This document shows, in pieces, positions 8,708-16,843 of a stretch of 40,997 nt of DNA. The stretch comes from Candidatus Woesearchaeota archaeon (lineage in GTDB: Archaea > Nanobdellota > Nanobdellia > Woesearchaeales > JAGVZT01), in contig JAGVZT010000023.1 in the NCBI GenBank assembly GCA_018302335.1, positions 1 through 40,997 of the forward strand, read 5' to 3'. A program made the translations under genes and the position numbers. Below the pieces are notes generated by a model. The model did not search any database and was not told the origin of the DNA. It saw nothing but the letters and a program-made list of their open reading frames with translations. Within the stretch, counting starts at the first letter, position 1. Every line of letters begins with the position of its first letter.

Positions 8708-9786
8708 CGCAGGTGCACCTCGAGCACGTCCTGGTCCCTGAGCACGTGGGGCAGCATCCTCTTCTGGCCCGGGAAGCGCGATGACGGCCCCCAGACGCGC
8801 GAGAATTTGAACTTCGCCACGAAATCGCGATGCAATCTCGTGCAGACATCCTGCACCGTGCAGCCCTGGCGCATGATGACCGGCTCGTCCATGTCCGGTT
8901 TCTTGCCTATCTGCTTGAGATAGACGCGCATCAGCCGCATCCGGGTGAAGATGAGTTCCTTCAGCTCCGCGAGGTTGGTGCCGAGCTGGGCGCTCACCAT
9001 GATGTCCACCTTGCATGCCTCTGCCACCTCGCGGGCCTTCTGCGCAGGCACCATGTCCACCTTGTTGAGCACCACGATGGCCGGGAGGTAGATGCGGTTG
9101 CCCAGGATACAGTCGATGAACTCTTCCACCGTCACTTCGGAGCGCAGCACCACATCGCAGTTCATCAGGCGGTACTCGCGCAGCACGGTCTCGAGCGTCT
9201 CCCTGTCCATGTGTCGTTGCGGCACCGTAGATGCCATGGAAATGCCGCCGCGCATCTTTCGGCTTATCTTCACGTCCGGCCGCGAGGTGTTGGCCCTGAC
9301 GCCGGAGTCGTAGAGCTCTTGCTGCAGGACGCGGAGATGGCCGGGATGGAACACATCGAGCAGCATGAGCACCAGGTCCGCGCTCCTCACCACGGAGAGG
9401 ACCTCCCTGCCGCGCCCGCGTCCCGAGGCGGCGCCGTGCACGATGCCCGGGACGTCCAGGACCTGTATCTTGGCGTGGTTGTGCAGCATGAGCCCGGGGA
9501 TGACGTCCAGGGTGGTGAAATCGTATGCCCCGACCTTGCTCTCGGCGTTGGTGATTGCGTTGAGCAACGTCGATTTTCCCACCGAGGGGTAGCCCAGCAT
9601 GATGACCGTGCCGTCTCCTGTCTTGCGGACAGCATAACCCTCGCCCTTGCCACCGGAGGACTTGTGGAGCTCCTCGTCCTTCAGCCGGGCAATCTTGGCC
9701 TTGAGCAGCCCGACGTGGTGCTGGGTGGCCTTGTTGTACTTTGTCTTCCGGAGCTCTTCCTCGAACTCCTCCACGCGGGAGCCCAT
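8704..9786 (-). CDS. drg: DRG-family developmentally regulated GTP-binding protein
   Basis: This 360-residue protein belongs to the Obg/DRG translation-factor GTPases common to archaea and eukaryotes, which associate with ribosomes. It has an N-terminal helical region (MGSRVEEFEEELRKTKYNK), the Walker A GYPSVGKST (65-73), the G2 region FTTLDVIPG, DVPGIV (G3, 111-116), NKVD (G4, 241-244) and a C-terminal TGS domain (about 290-360). Start 9786 was chosen over an upstream Met at 9978 because the family begins here and a TATA box lies 27 bases upstream. The 3' end overlaps the convergent Ntn hydrolase gene by four bases. Confidence 0.95.
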   Translation of the reverse strand: MGSRVEEFEEELRKTKYNKATQHHVGLLKAKIARLKDEELHKSSGGKGEGYAVRKTGDGTVIMLGYPSVGKSTLLNAITNAESKVGAYDFTTLDVIPGLMLHNHAKIQVLDVPGIVHGAASGRGRGREVLSVVRSADLVLMLLDVFHPGHLRVLQQELYDSGVRANTSRPDVKISRKMRGGISMASTVPQRHMDRETLETVLREYRLMNCDVVLRSEVTVEEFIDCILGNRIYLPAIVVLNKVDMVPAQKAREVAEACKVDIMVSAQLGTNLAELKELIFTRMRLMRVYLKQIGKKPDMDEPVIMRQGCTVQDVCTRLHRDFVAKFKFSRVWGPSSRFPGQKRMLPHVLRDQDVLEVHLR

Positions 9787-9808
9787 GGTCGTGGCGGACT
9801 CGTCGCCG

Positions 9809-9817
9809 TTTATATAC
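9809..9817 (-). promoter_or_regulatory. TATA box of the DRG gene
   Basis: Minus-strand TATATAAAC is centred at about 9813, 27 bases from the ATG at 9786. The transcript should be leaderless, which fits the absence of a ribosome binding site. Confidence 0.6.
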
Positions 9818-9960
9818 CTGCCGCCGACTCTGTGAGCGGATGGAATCCGGTGGAGGCGCGATATCCTGCCTCGCGGGGATATCTTCCCGGATGGCGACCG
9901 GCTGTTCCGCGCCGCAAGATTCTTAAGCGGGCTTGACGCAAGACGGCCGGAGGTGGCATG

Positions 9961-10092
9961 ATGGCCCGTTGCGTCCACTGCAAGAAAGAGACCGAAAAGT
10001 ACACCCTCATCGAGGGACTGGGCAGGATTGCGGTGTGCGAGCGCTGCATGGAATCGAACGACGTCGCCACCGAACGGCCGCTGAGGAAATAG
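9961..10092 (+). CDS. Small zinc-ribbon protein, 43 aa
   Basis: A short frame starts at ATG 9961, five bases after a near-perfect GGAGGTG ribosome binding site at 9949-9955; ATG 9958 is possible but too close. The protein has CVHC near its start and CERC about 27 residues later, two CxxC knuckles that would bind one zinc ion in a rubredoxin-like or zinc-ribbon fold. It ends TERPLRK. Its stop is four bases before the GTG of the acetyltransferase gene, so the two are probably one transcript. The partner is unknown; single zinc ribbons often bind RNA or ribosomes. Confidence 0.7.
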   Translation: MARCVHCKKETEKYTLIEGLGRIAVCERCMESNDVATERPLRK

Positions 10093-10096
10093 CAGG

Positions 10097-10609
10097 GTGC
10101 GCCTGTCCTCTTTGCCTGGGGGTCCCCGCGTGCCGGACGCCGAGCGCCTTCTGCGTGAGTGCGTCAGGGACTACAAGCCCCCGCTGACCGAATCGCGCAT
10201 CCGCAACCTTCTGCGGTACGCCAGGAGCCCAGGGCATAGCCTTCTGCTTTACTCCGGGAAGGATCTGGTTGCGATGGCGGCATTCCGTCGGTATCGCACG
10301 AGAGACTTCTCGTATTACGGCTACCCGAGGGCGCGTGGCCTCGCGGGCTTCGCGTACCTGAAGACGCTGCTCGTCGCTCCGCGTTGGAGAAGGAAGGGAG
10401 TCGCGCTGCTGCTGCGCACTCGTGCCGTTGCGCTCCTCCGAAAGCGCGGATTCAAGGGCGTCGCGAGCACCTGCTGGGCGAAAAACGTTTCGATGGTCCG
10501 CCTGAACGAGCGGATGGGCTTCACGATGCTTGGCCGATTTCCCGCTTCGTGGCGGGGGAAGGGAGAGGAAAGCCTGCTCTGGGAGAAGCGCTTCAGAGCT
10601 CATCCCTGA
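10097..10609 (+). CDS. GNAT-family N-acetyltransferase
   Basis: This 170-residue protein has the GNAT fold: strands around HSLLLYSGKDLVAMAAF, then YLKTLLVAPRWRRKGVALLL, which is strand beta4 followed by the acetyl-CoA pyrophosphate loop (R-R-K-G-V-A), and a C-terminal VRLNERMGFTMLGR typical of the last helix and strand. The substrate cannot be read from the sequence. It starts with GTG four bases after the zinc-ribbon stop, so translation is probably coupled; a GTG at 10130 is an alternative. The 3' end overlaps the convergent HAD phosphatase gene by 17 bases. Confidence 0.85.
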   Translation: MRLSSLPGGPRVPDAERLLRECVRDYKPPLTESRIRNLLRYARSPGHSLLLYSGKDLVAMAAFRRYRTRDFSYYGYPRARGLAGFAYLKTLLVAPRWRRKGVALLLRTRAVALLRKRGFKGVASTCWAKNVSMVRLNERMGFTMLGRFPASWRGKGEESLLWEKRFRAHP

Positions 10610-11327
10610 GGAGGGAGAGCGCTTCGGCAACTCCGTCGTCTTCTGCTGTCTGGACGATGTAGTCCGCGAGGGCCCGAAGCTCTTCGGGCGCGTCGCCCAT
10701 GGCGACCCGCGTTCCCGCGACGGCGAAGAGCGGCACATCATTGTAGCTGTCCCCGATGGCAGCGAGGTCTTTCCTCGGGATGCCCATGAGCCTGCAGTAC
10801 CGCTCCGCGGCGTCTCCCTTGGAAGCGGCGGTGAGGTCCAGCCCCCAGCGTCCGGAGCTGCGCTGGAGGAACTTCGCGAGGCAGAGCGTGCCAGGCATGA
10901 GGTAGCGCTTCTTCAACTCCTCCAGCTGTCCGTCGCTCAGCTGCAGTGCGGAGATGCGGGTCACCTCGCCCTTCGGCAGCGGTGCCATTCCCTCCTCCCA
11001 GGGGATGCCCCTCCCTCCGATGACGGCGTTGAGGGCAATGCCCTGTTGCTGCAAGACAGAGAGGATATCACGGGCCATCGCGGCCGGAAGAGGCCGTTTC
11101 CATCGCGTCACTCCGTCCGAGGAGACGATGCGGCCGCCGCCATCGCAGACATGCATGCCCCGCAGCCCGAGCGCAGATGCGAAGCGGAGAAGGTGCTGAG
11201 CGTCCCTGCTGGAGCAGAGGCCGATGGGAAAGCGCGCGGAGCGGACCGCCTCCAGGACCCGTGGAGATATCTCCTTGCTGCGACCCACCAGTGTCCCGTC
11301 CAGGTCGATGAGGCAGGCCTTGAGCAT
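10593..11327 (-). CDS. HAD superfamily phosphatase, Cof/phosphoglycolate phosphatase-like
   Basis: This 244-residue protein begins MLKACLIDLDGTLVG, the HAD motif I with nucleophile Asp8 and Asp10. It ends with SKGDAAERY (motif III Lys) and AIGDSYNDVPLF (motif IV), with a type IIB cap domain between. The length and motifs fit archaeal phosphoglycolate phosphatase or Cof-type sugar phosphatases. The exact substrate is not decided by sequence. ATG 11327 was chosen because the TATA box at 11352-11359 is centred about 28 bases upstream; ATG 11345 would add six residues and lie upstream of the predicted transcript start. Confidence 0.88.
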   Translation of the reverse strand: MLKACLIDLDGTLVGRSKEISPRVLEAVRSARFPIGLCSSRDAQHLLRFASALGLRGMHVCDGGGRIVSSDGVTRWKRPLPAAMARDILSVLQQQGIALNAVIGGRGIPWEEGMAPLPKGEVTRISALQLSDGQLEELKKRYLMPGTLCLAKFLQRSSGRWGLDLTAASKGDAAERYCRLMGIPRKDLAAIGDSYNDVPLFAVAGTRVAMGDAPEELRALADYIVQTAEDDGVAEALSLLRDEL

Positions 11328-11351
11328 CCCAGCAGCGCGGGACATTCCGCC

Positions 11352-11359
11352 ATATAAAT
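11352..11359 (-). promoter_or_regulatory. TATA box of the HAD phosphatase gene
   Basis: Minus-strand ATTTATAT is centred near 11356 and predicts transcription at about 11329, two bases before the ATG chosen for the gene. Confidence 0.5.
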
Positions 11360-11499
11360 ATGTCGGATTGGCGGCCAGAAGGGGCGTTCAGCGCACTCTC
11401 AGATAGCTCCTTAAAGCCCTGCGCGCTTTCCCTGGCAGCGGCCAGGAAGACAGTGAGTGAGACAAAAAAGTTACTTCAGAGTGGTGAAAAAGCGAAAAG

Positions 11500-11507
11500 T
11501 ATATAAA
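11500..11507 (+). promoter_or_regulatory. TATA box upstream of the 11552 gene pair
   Basis: TATATAAA lies in an A-rich stretch and predicts transcription near 11530. Between this and the HAD promoter, an imperfect inverted repeat at about 11428-11448 (TTCCCTGG then CCAGGAA) has no assigned role. Confidence 0.6.
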
Positions 11508-11525
11508 GGAGAGAGTATCTATAAC

Positions 11526-11555
11526 ATGCACGGTAAACCCGAGGTGACAACATGA
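11526..11555 (+). CDS. Possible leaderless mini-ORF MHGKPEVTT
   Basis: A nine-codon frame starts at an ATG close to the predicted transcription start. Its TGA overlaps the ATG of the next gene (ATGA), and the next gene's ribosome binding site GAGGTGA lies inside it. It could couple leaderless initiation to the main gene, or be chance. See the mini-ORF finding. Confidence 0.25.
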   Translation: MHGKPEVTT

Positions 11556-12244
11556 CAGAGGAGCAGAAAGGCGAGGCGAACAGCGCCAAGGGAATAATCG
11601 ACGAACTCCAGAACAAGGCCAAGAGCTACGGCAAGGCGGTCAGCGCATCCAAGGATGCCACTGCCATAGCCTACGGGGCTCACGCGGTCAGGACCTCCTG
11701 GGGCGGTTTCGAGACCGACGAGGATGGCAATCTCAAGCTTGATGACAACGCTGCCGCGCGCACGGACGGCATCAGTGCCGGTGCGATGCAGTACACCGCG
11801 GGGCACCTCGCTCCCGGTGAGTCTGATGATGTCTACGCCAACCTGAAGGGAGTGTACGACAGGCATCCGGACCGGATGGCCTCCATCGTGCTCGGCGACC
11901 TCATGGGAGAAGGGGCTGCTGGTAACCTGCTCGCCGCGATGCAGCAGGGCTATGTGCCGGTTGCAGACATTGTCGGCACGATTGCGAAGGGCAACGAGGC
12001 ACGCGCGAAGGCGTGGGCGCAGAAGTTCCAGACGGAGACCCTCACCGAGGAGAACCTCGAGGTGCTCGTGGAGCAGACGAGGAACGACCTCACGGCGAGG
12101 GGCTACACCGTGAACCACGTGACGCCTGACCTGGCTGTCCAGTACCAGTCCATCATGGCTGGCGGAGACCCGATGGCGGAGATTCTCGGCGAGTACGAGA
12201 AGGCTGGGCTCATCAGCGGCGGCAAGAAAGGCGAGAGCCACTAA
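11552..12244 (+). CDS. Unknown soluble protein
   Basis: This 230-residue protein has no family that I recognise. It is acidic and helical with a lysine-rich end (GGKKGESH) and an Ala/Gly-rich middle (DLMGEGAAGNLLAAMQQGY). No signal peptide or membrane segment is seen. The ATG follows GAGGTGA at ideal spacing. The TATA box at 11500 gives a leader of about 20 bases. The next gene starts seven bases after its stop, so the two form an operon. Confidence 0.75.
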   Translation: MTEEQKGEANSAKGIIDELQNKAKSYGKAVSASKDATAIAYGAHAVRTSWGGFETDEDGNLKLDDNAAARTDGISAGAMQYTAGHLAPGESDDVYANLKGVYDRHPDRMASIVLGDLMGEGAAGNLLAAMQQGYVPVADIVGTIAKGNEARAKAWAQKFQTETLTEENLEVLVEQTRNDLTARGYTVNHVTPDLAVQYQSIMAGGDPMAEILGEYEKAGLISGGKKGESH

Positions 12245-12251
12245 GCCGTAG

Positions 12252-13295
12252 ATGGACCTGGCAGAACTCCTGTCGGACGCAGAGGCGAAGCTGAAGGCGG
12301 CTGAGCCTCTCGTCGAACAGGGCGGCCAGCTGTACCGGCTCCGGGAGCGGCCCTATGGCGGGGTGTTCGCCATCAGCGATTTCCTGGTCCCGGCATACCA
12401 CTCCCTCAAGGAGAGTGCGCTAGCGGGCGAGCGCGACGAGCGACTCCTCAGGCTCCTCAGCGAGAGCGCAGTCGCGCTCACCCGTGCGTACCTCAAGGAG
12501 AATGAGCGGCTGGGCAACGAAGGCCACCTGGACAGCATGCTCGAAGTTTCCGAGGACGGACAGCTTCTTCCTCTCTATGCTGAACCTACGCGTGGACGGC
12601 TTCTGGACGACACCCATGAGGCTCAGCGGAGGCTCATCGGTTTCTTCCTCCGCGTTCCGCGGCGGATGAATGACAAGGTCGCGAAGCAGATGCAGGAGTG
12701 GCTGCACAGCTGCAAGAGCCCGGAACTCGCGGTGCGCATGGGCCAGTATCAGGACGCCGCAATCTGGGCGCATCAGCAGGGTTCTCTTCTTCCCATGCTC
12801 GACTCGCTGCTCCAGGGAGAGCATCCTGAGGGGCATACGCTCGCACTGCAGCTTGCGCAGCGGGCCATCCCCGTGGCTGCTCTGGATGTGAAGGATTTCA
12901 TCGTCGTCGGACCAAGGAACTTCAGCGGGGAATACGACGCGCTGAATGCGATGGAACTCGCGGCGAGCGAGCGTGTCCTCGCGGCGCAGGGCGTGCCGCT
13001 CGGTCCGGAGGCATACCAATCCGCAGCCTCTTCAGCCAAGGAGGACCCCCTCAGCCAGGAATCCCTTTCCACACTGCACGGCCTGGTGTACCTGCACCAC
13101 CTCGCCGCGGACATACTTGAGCGAACGCCGAAGGTGGGGGCGGAGCTGCGGGAGCGCATCGCCCTGCGCCAGCGCGAGTACGGCGCGCTGGAGCGCAAGT
13201 GGAACGACGAGGTGCTCCTGGGCGCAAGCGGCGCACGGCTTCTCACCCCGGACATGCCTGGTTTCCGGCAGGGCCTCGAGGCGCTGCGGCGCTAG
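12252..13295 (+). CDS. Unknown helical protein
   Basis: A 347-residue, almost wholly alpha-helical, Leu/Ala/Glu-rich protein with no membrane segment and no recognisable catalytic motif. Sections such as PELAVRMGQYQDAAIWAHQQGSLLPMLDSLLQG resemble helical-repeat architecture, but I cannot name a family. It is transcribed with the preceding unknown gene. Its TAG shares CTAG with the stop of the convergent SprT-like gene. Confidence 0.75.
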   Translation: MDLAELLSDAEAKLKAAEPLVEQGGQLYRLRERPYGGVFAISDFLVPAYHSLKESALAGERDERLLRLLSESAVALTRAYLKENERLGNEGHLDSMLEVSEDGQLLPLYAEPTRGRLLDDTHEAQRRLIGFFLRVPRRMNDKVAKQMQEWLHSCKSPELAVRMGQYQDAAIWAHQQGSLLPMLDSLLQGEHPEGHTLALQLAQRAIPVAALDVKDFIVVGPRNFSGEYDALNAMELAASERVLAAQGVPLGPEAYQSAASSAKEDPLSQESLSTLHGLVYLHHLAADILERTPKVGAELRERIALRQREYGALERKWNDEVLLGASGARLLTPDMPGFRQGLEALRR

Positions 13296-13921
13296 AGTCG
13301 CCTCAGCCTCATCTCCATCTCCTGAGCGTTCTCGAACTGCCGCTCCCTCGCGCGGAATTCGGCAGTGTGGTACCGCGCGGAGCCTCCGCAGGGCTGATAT
13401 TTCAGCACGCGGTGCAGCAGCTCGTGATAGAGCACGTAGTCCAGCAGCAGCGGCTCCCGGCGGAGGAGGCTGCTGAGCGTGACCATGTCGGTCGCGTAGT
13501 GATAATGCCCCAGCGTACGCCTTGACGCGGAGCCGAAGCGCATGAGCGGCTTTGTCAGGGCGCCGTTGAAGTAGCGCGCATTCACACGCGCGAAGCTCTC
13601 CTCCAGCATCACGTCCGCCTCGTGCTCTGGCGTCGCGAGGTGGAGGCTCTGCAGATAATGATGGTAGAGCGCGATATTCACGCTGTCGCGCTTCTCCCGC
13701 AGCGCCTTGAGGATGAGCATCTGCAGCAGCCCGATGAGAATCTCCTCGCTCACCCCGCGCCACGCGGAGGAGAGGCGGAAACGCATCTCGGCCGCAGTGT
13801 ACCGTATGGACGCATTGTACGGCGTGAAGCGCGATGAGAAGGAGACTCGCACGGCATACAGGAAATCCTGGCCGGGAAAAAGCCTCAGGTACGCGTCGCG
13901 GACCAGCTCATCGTGTCTCAT
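13292..13921 (-). CDS. SprT/WSS1-like zinc metalloprotein
   Basis: This 209-residue protein carries DYVLYHELLHRVLKY, an HExxH zinc and catalytic motif at 166-170. It is preceded by RYFNGALTKPLMRFG and RRTLGHYHYATDMVTLS, the strand pattern of SprT-like metallopeptidases. A later CGGSARYHTAEFRARERQFENA gives a possible third zinc ligand (His) in a helix. Relatives such as Spartan and Wss1 cut DNA-protein crosslinks, but many SprT-like proteins are uncharacterised. Its ATG lies inside the end of the aRF1 gene, overlapping by 14 bases, so the pair is translationally coupled. Confidence 0.82.
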   Translation of the reverse strand: MRHDELVRDAYLRLFPGQDFLYAVRVSFSSRFTPYNASIRYTAAEMRFRLSSAWRGVSEEILIGLLQMLILKALREKRDSVNIALYHHYLQSLHLATPEHEADVMLEESFARVNARYFNGALTKPLMRFGSASRRTLGHYHYATDMVTLSSLLRREPLLLDYVLYHELLHRVLKYQPCGGSARYHTAEFRARERQFENAQEMEMRLRRL

Positions 13922-15008
13922 ACCGGAGAATCGCCCCTATCTTGCCCAGGTCTCGCAGCTGGACCCCCTCACGCGTCTCGGTGGAGATGAGTTCGACGGT
14001 GGTGCCCATCTTCTTCGCCTCCTCCTCGAACTCCTCGAGGGTCGCGTCGTCCAGGGCCTCGGAGAGCAGCAATGTCTCGACCGCCCCGAGCTTGAGAAGC
14101 CGCATCACCGCGTCCTTGCCGTAGGAGACCATTCCCATCTGCGTGGCGAGAAACTTGAAGAACCGGTTCATGAGCGCCTTCTCGCGCCCGACCTCCTCGT
14201 TGGCCAGCGCGTCCTGCGACTTGTCCAGGAGTTCCTCGAGCCCGAACTCCCCGGTGTACGAGAGGTCGCGCACCGCGATGATCTTCTGCTTCACCTCGGT
14301 GGGGATGAAGTTGCCCTCGATGAAGGTGTATTTTGTCGGCCCGGGACCGCCGACGAGGATGCCCTTGATTTCCGGCTTGCCGAAGAACTGCTCTTTCACC
14401 AGCTCGCCGAGGCGGTTGTAGAAGTCCTTCGCCGCGTTCTCGCGGAGCTGCTCGAACCGGTGCGCGCTCTGCCCTCCTGCGCGATGCTTGCCCGGGACGT
14501 TGCTCTTCTTCTTCACCAGCGGGATGAGCTGCCGCCCCTTGAGCAGCGCGAGATTGCCCTCGCGGCGGTCCATCACGATGAGGCCGTAGATGCTCTTGGT
14601 CTCGAGCATCTGCTCCAGGAGGTCAAGCACGAAGGTCTTGTCGCAGCGGTACAGCCGCGTGTTCAGGGGGATGGGCGGTTCGAGGCTCCAGACCTTGATG
14701 TCCTGGCCTCCCTCGCGCTCGGAGACATTGCCGGAGAAGACCGCGAGGCCTTTCGGGGGCGTTTGCTTGAAGAGCCGGAGATGCTGGACCATCCGTTCCA
14801 GCGCGTCCACGACGTTCTTTCTCGTCGTCGCATCCTTGATGTTCGAGGCGGTGCCCTGCTCCTGGCTCAGGTGCTGGATGATCTTGACCAGCTCATACCC
14901 CGTGGGAACGTACACAGAGACCAGTTCGGTGTGCCTCCCGCGGTAACGCGAGAGGTCCTTGATGAATCTCTTGAGCTGGAAGCGCTCCGCTGCGCTCGCC
15001 TCGTCCAT
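13908..15008 (-). CDS. prf1: Archaeal peptide chain release factor aRF1
   Basis: A complete 366-residue aRF1, which recognises all three stop codons and triggers peptide release. The catalytic GGQ is in HRAGGQSAHRF (178-180). The stop-decoding YxCxxxF motif reads YRCDKTF (120-126). The other decoding motif, normally TASNIKS, reads TASNIKD (53-59). I checked this codon on the minus strand: AAC ATC AAG GAT. The C-terminal domain that contacts the recycling machinery is intact. Genes in this window end in TAA, TAG and TGA alike, so the substitution does not signal stop reassignment. Start 15008 is supported by a TATA box at 15030-15038 (leaderless). Confidence 0.96.
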   Translation of the reverse strand: MDEASAAERFQLKRFIKDLSRYRGRHTELVSVYVPTGYELVKIIQHLSQEQGTASNIKDATTRKNVVDALERMVQHLRLFKQTPPKGLAVFSGNVSEREGGQDIKVWSLEPPIPLNTRLYRCDKTFVLDLLEQMLETKSIYGLIVMDRREGNLALLKGRQLIPLVKKKSNVPGKHRAGGQSAHRFEQLRENAAKDFYNRLGELVKEQFFGKPEIKGILVGGPGPTKYTFIEGNFIPTEVKQKIIAVRDLSYTGEFGLEELLDKSQDALANEEVGREKALMNRFFKFLATQMGMVSYGKDAVMRLLKLGAVETLLLSEALDDATLEEFEEEAKKMGTTVELISTETREGVQLRDLGKIGAILRYETR

Positions 15009-15029
15009 GGGAACGCAGGTCCGGCCGAT

Positions 15030-15038
15030 GTTTATAAA
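15030..15038 (-). promoter_or_regulatory. TATA box of the aRF1 gene
   Basis: Minus-strand GTTTATAAA is centred 26 bases before the ATG at 15008, so transcription should begin at the start codon. Confidence 0.6.
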
Positions 15039-15072
15039 CTTTCCCCGGCGAACGCCGTGTGGAAAGTCCGCA

Positions 15073-15142
15073 TCGGCCGCGCTGTCGCGCGCTTTCCGCG
15101 TTGTCTCGCAGCGATTCCGGACATTCTCAGCCGCCCGGCCGT
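15073..15142 (-). repeat. Dispersed TCGGCCGC-ended repeat, copy 2
   Basis: It begins TCGGCCGC (15073-15080) and contains TTTCCGCG then GTCTCGC, reverse-complementing the core CGAGAC...CGGAAA of the plus-oriented copies. The other end is a weaker CGGCCG. It sits 10 bases beyond the stop of the coiled-coil gene and upstream of the aRF1 promoter. Its CTGAGAATGTCCG is shared, on the opposite strand, with the copy at 26063. Confidence 0.55.
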
Positions 15143-15151
15143 TAGCGATTT

Positions 15152-16033
15152 CTACTCGGCGCCGGCGAGGACCTGCGCCACGAGGTCCTCGATTTCCGCG
15201 TGATGGCTGTATTCCTGGACATGCAGTCTCGAACGCAGCTCGGACAGCCCCTCGGACGCGACGTCCGGGAAGGACGCAGGATGCGGAAGACGTTCGCTGA
15301 GTTCGAGAGCGCGGCCGGAAACCGCCCGGTTGAGCTGTCCCAGGTATGCGCCGAGCAATCCGGTGGCGTCCATGAGCGCCGCGAGACTCTCGGACTGGGA
15401 CCCGAGGCTGCCATAGAGCCTGCGGACATGCTGGAGATGGTCGTTGACCATGGCTGCCTGCTGTCCCACCGATGCTGCATGGTGCGCTGCACTGGCGAGC
15501 ATGCGCTCGTACTCGTCGAGGAGCCCGAGCTCGCGGTGGCGGAAGAGGATGCGCTGGCCGGCGAGACTCTGCTGTCCGGTGAGGGACTTTGCCTCCCGCA
15601 GCTGCGCTGCCGTGGGTGTCTCTCCTGCCTCAGCGACGAGGGTCGCGAGCTCTCCGCGCTGGCTGCGGTAGAGATGGCAGTCTCGCTCGAGCGCAGAACG
15701 CGCATCCTGCGCATAGGACGCGATGTCGGCGTGCAGCGCCTCGCTCTCTGCTGCCTGCTGCTCAAGCCGGAGGCCGAGGTGGCGGAGGTTGCGGAGCTGG
15801 CTGCCGAACAGCTCCTCCGGAGTCCGGCGATGCGGCGGTTCGCCTGCGAGCCCCCGGGCCCAGTCCCGGCAGTCCGCCCAGAGCGAGTACCACCACGATG
15901 CCTCGCGGCGCAGGGCATCCTCCATCTCCGCATGGGTCTCCTGGGCTCGCGCGAGTGTCTCTCCCAGTTCCGTGGGCCGCTCTGATGCGAGAAGGCGTTG
16001 GACTTTTTCCGTGAGGTTCACTTCCAGCTCCAT
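15152..16033 (-). CDS. Unknown coiled-coil protein
   Basis: A 293-residue helical protein with long heptad-like stretches rich in Leu, Glu, Ala, Gln and His (ASERPTELGETLARAQETHA; LRLEQQAAESEALHADIA). There is no signal peptide, membrane segment or catalytic motif. ATG 16031-16033 follows GGTGAG and overlaps the upstream gene closely, its stop lying one base before the ATG. It forms a two-gene operon with the membrane-anchored protein before it and may act at the membrane with it (inference). Confidence 0.75.
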   Translation of the reverse strand: MELEVNLTEKVQRLLASERPTELGETLARAQETHAEMEDALRREASWWYSLWADCRDWARGLAGEPPHRRTPEELFGSQLRNLRHLGLRLEQQAAESEALHADIASYAQDARSALERDCHLYRSQRGELATLVAEAGETPTAAQLREAKSLTGQQSLAGQRILFRHRELGLLDEYERMLASAAHHAASVGQQAAMVNDHLQHVRRLYGSLGSQSESLAALMDATGLLGAYLGQLNRAVSGRALELSERLPHPASFPDVASEGLSELRSRLHVQEYSHHAEIEDLVAQVLAGAE

Positions 16034-16034
16034 C

Positions 16035-16616
16035 TCACTCACCGCCGAACAGGGAGCGCAGTGCGTCGAGCGCCTCATGATACAGGCCAGATGCCGCATC
16101 TCCCAGATAGTTGCCGAGCACCGCGCGCCGTGCTCCCGGAGAGAGTTGCTCCATCAGCAGGAGTGCCGCTCCCTCCCGCGATTCTGCGGGGAGCGCAGCG
16201 AGCTCTGCGGTGACGAACGCGGTCCGCTGCTGGACATCGAGTGTCCCGAGCTCCTCGTGGAGCAGCGGAGGCCTCGCCTCCGGGGGCAGGGAAAGGTACG
16301 CTGACCTCGCCGCGTCGAGGCGTGTCATCTCCGGGGAGCCCAAGATGATGGTGCGCAGGGTGGCAGGCTGTAGCTCGTCGGGCATCCTGGAGTACGCTGA
16401 TTCCGCAAGACGCGCCAGGCTCGTCCCCGCTCCGCGAGTCTCTTCCTCGCTCGCGGAGAGGATGGCTGTCTCCGTTTCTGTGGCGAGCTCCTCCAGGCTG
16501 CGGCTCCCTGACAGGGCGAGGGCGCAGCCTCCCGCGAGGGCGGCGATGCCGAGCACGCTCGCGATGCGCTTTGCTTGCACCGTGATGCGCGGCCTGCGAT
16601 AGTATCCACGTCCCAT
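16035..16616 (-). CDS. Membrane-anchored unknown protein
   Basis: A 193-residue protein with a basic N-terminus (MGRGYYRRPRITVQAKR), one hydrophobic segment at about 18-36 (ASVLGIAALAGGCALALS) and a helical remainder. The positive-inside rule suggests a cytoplasmic N-terminus with the rest outside, or a signal anchor. ATG 16616 has GGAGGG ribosome binding sequence upstream; the longer frame to 16853 lacks this and overlaps the divergent promoter. Family unknown. Confidence 0.7.
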   Translation of the reverse strand: MGRGYYRRPRITVQAKRIASVLGIAALAGGCALALSGSRSLEELATETETAILSASEEETRGAGTSLARLAESAYSRMPDELQPATLRTIILGSPEMTRLDAARSAYLSLPPEARPPLLHEELGTLDVQQRTAFVTAELAALPAESREGAALLLMEQLSPGARRAVLGNYLGDAASGLYHEALDALRSLFGGE

Positions 16617-16810
16617 GCGAGCCCTCCACCGGCAACACCGGCGCACCATCCTGACGGAACAGGATTCAAGAGTGTATCTGCCCTTCGGCCGCAATCGTAG
16701 CGTGCATCGTGATGTCGTTGCGGCGGCAGCAGGCTCTCTTCCGGCGCAGGCAGGGTGCAGCGGAGGGCTTCCGGGGATACCGAATGCCTCGCCCATTCCG
16801 GGCGCAATAG

Positions 16811-16819
16811 CTTTAAAAG
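16811..16819 (+). promoter_or_regulatory. TATA box of the 16844 gene
   Basis: CTTTAAAAG is centred at 16815, 29 bases before the ATG at 16844, predicting a leaderless transcript. The rest of the divergent 227-base region (16617-16843) contains an isolated TCGGCCGC at 16685 but no convincing full repeat copy. Confidence 0.5.
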
Positions 16820-16843
16820 TCGCGAGCGCTTCCCTGTTTCGGG

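Noticed and set aside
9840-9950. Possible further copy of the dispersed repeat near the DRG promoter
   Set aside because: Only short CCGG and GATATC matches, no terminal arms in the right spacing.
13908-15008. Stop-codon reassignment suggested by the NIKD motif
   Set aside because: Confident genes in the window end with TAA (11552), TAG (8704, 5950) and TGA (7011, 13908), so all three act as stops.
13707-15203. Long plus-strand open frame of 498 codons
   Set aside because: Antisense to aRF1 and the SprT-like gene; no motif and no promoter.
16685-16810. Possible further copy of the dispersed repeat
   Set aside because: TCGGCCGC is present but the core CGAGAC and the closing arm do not align.
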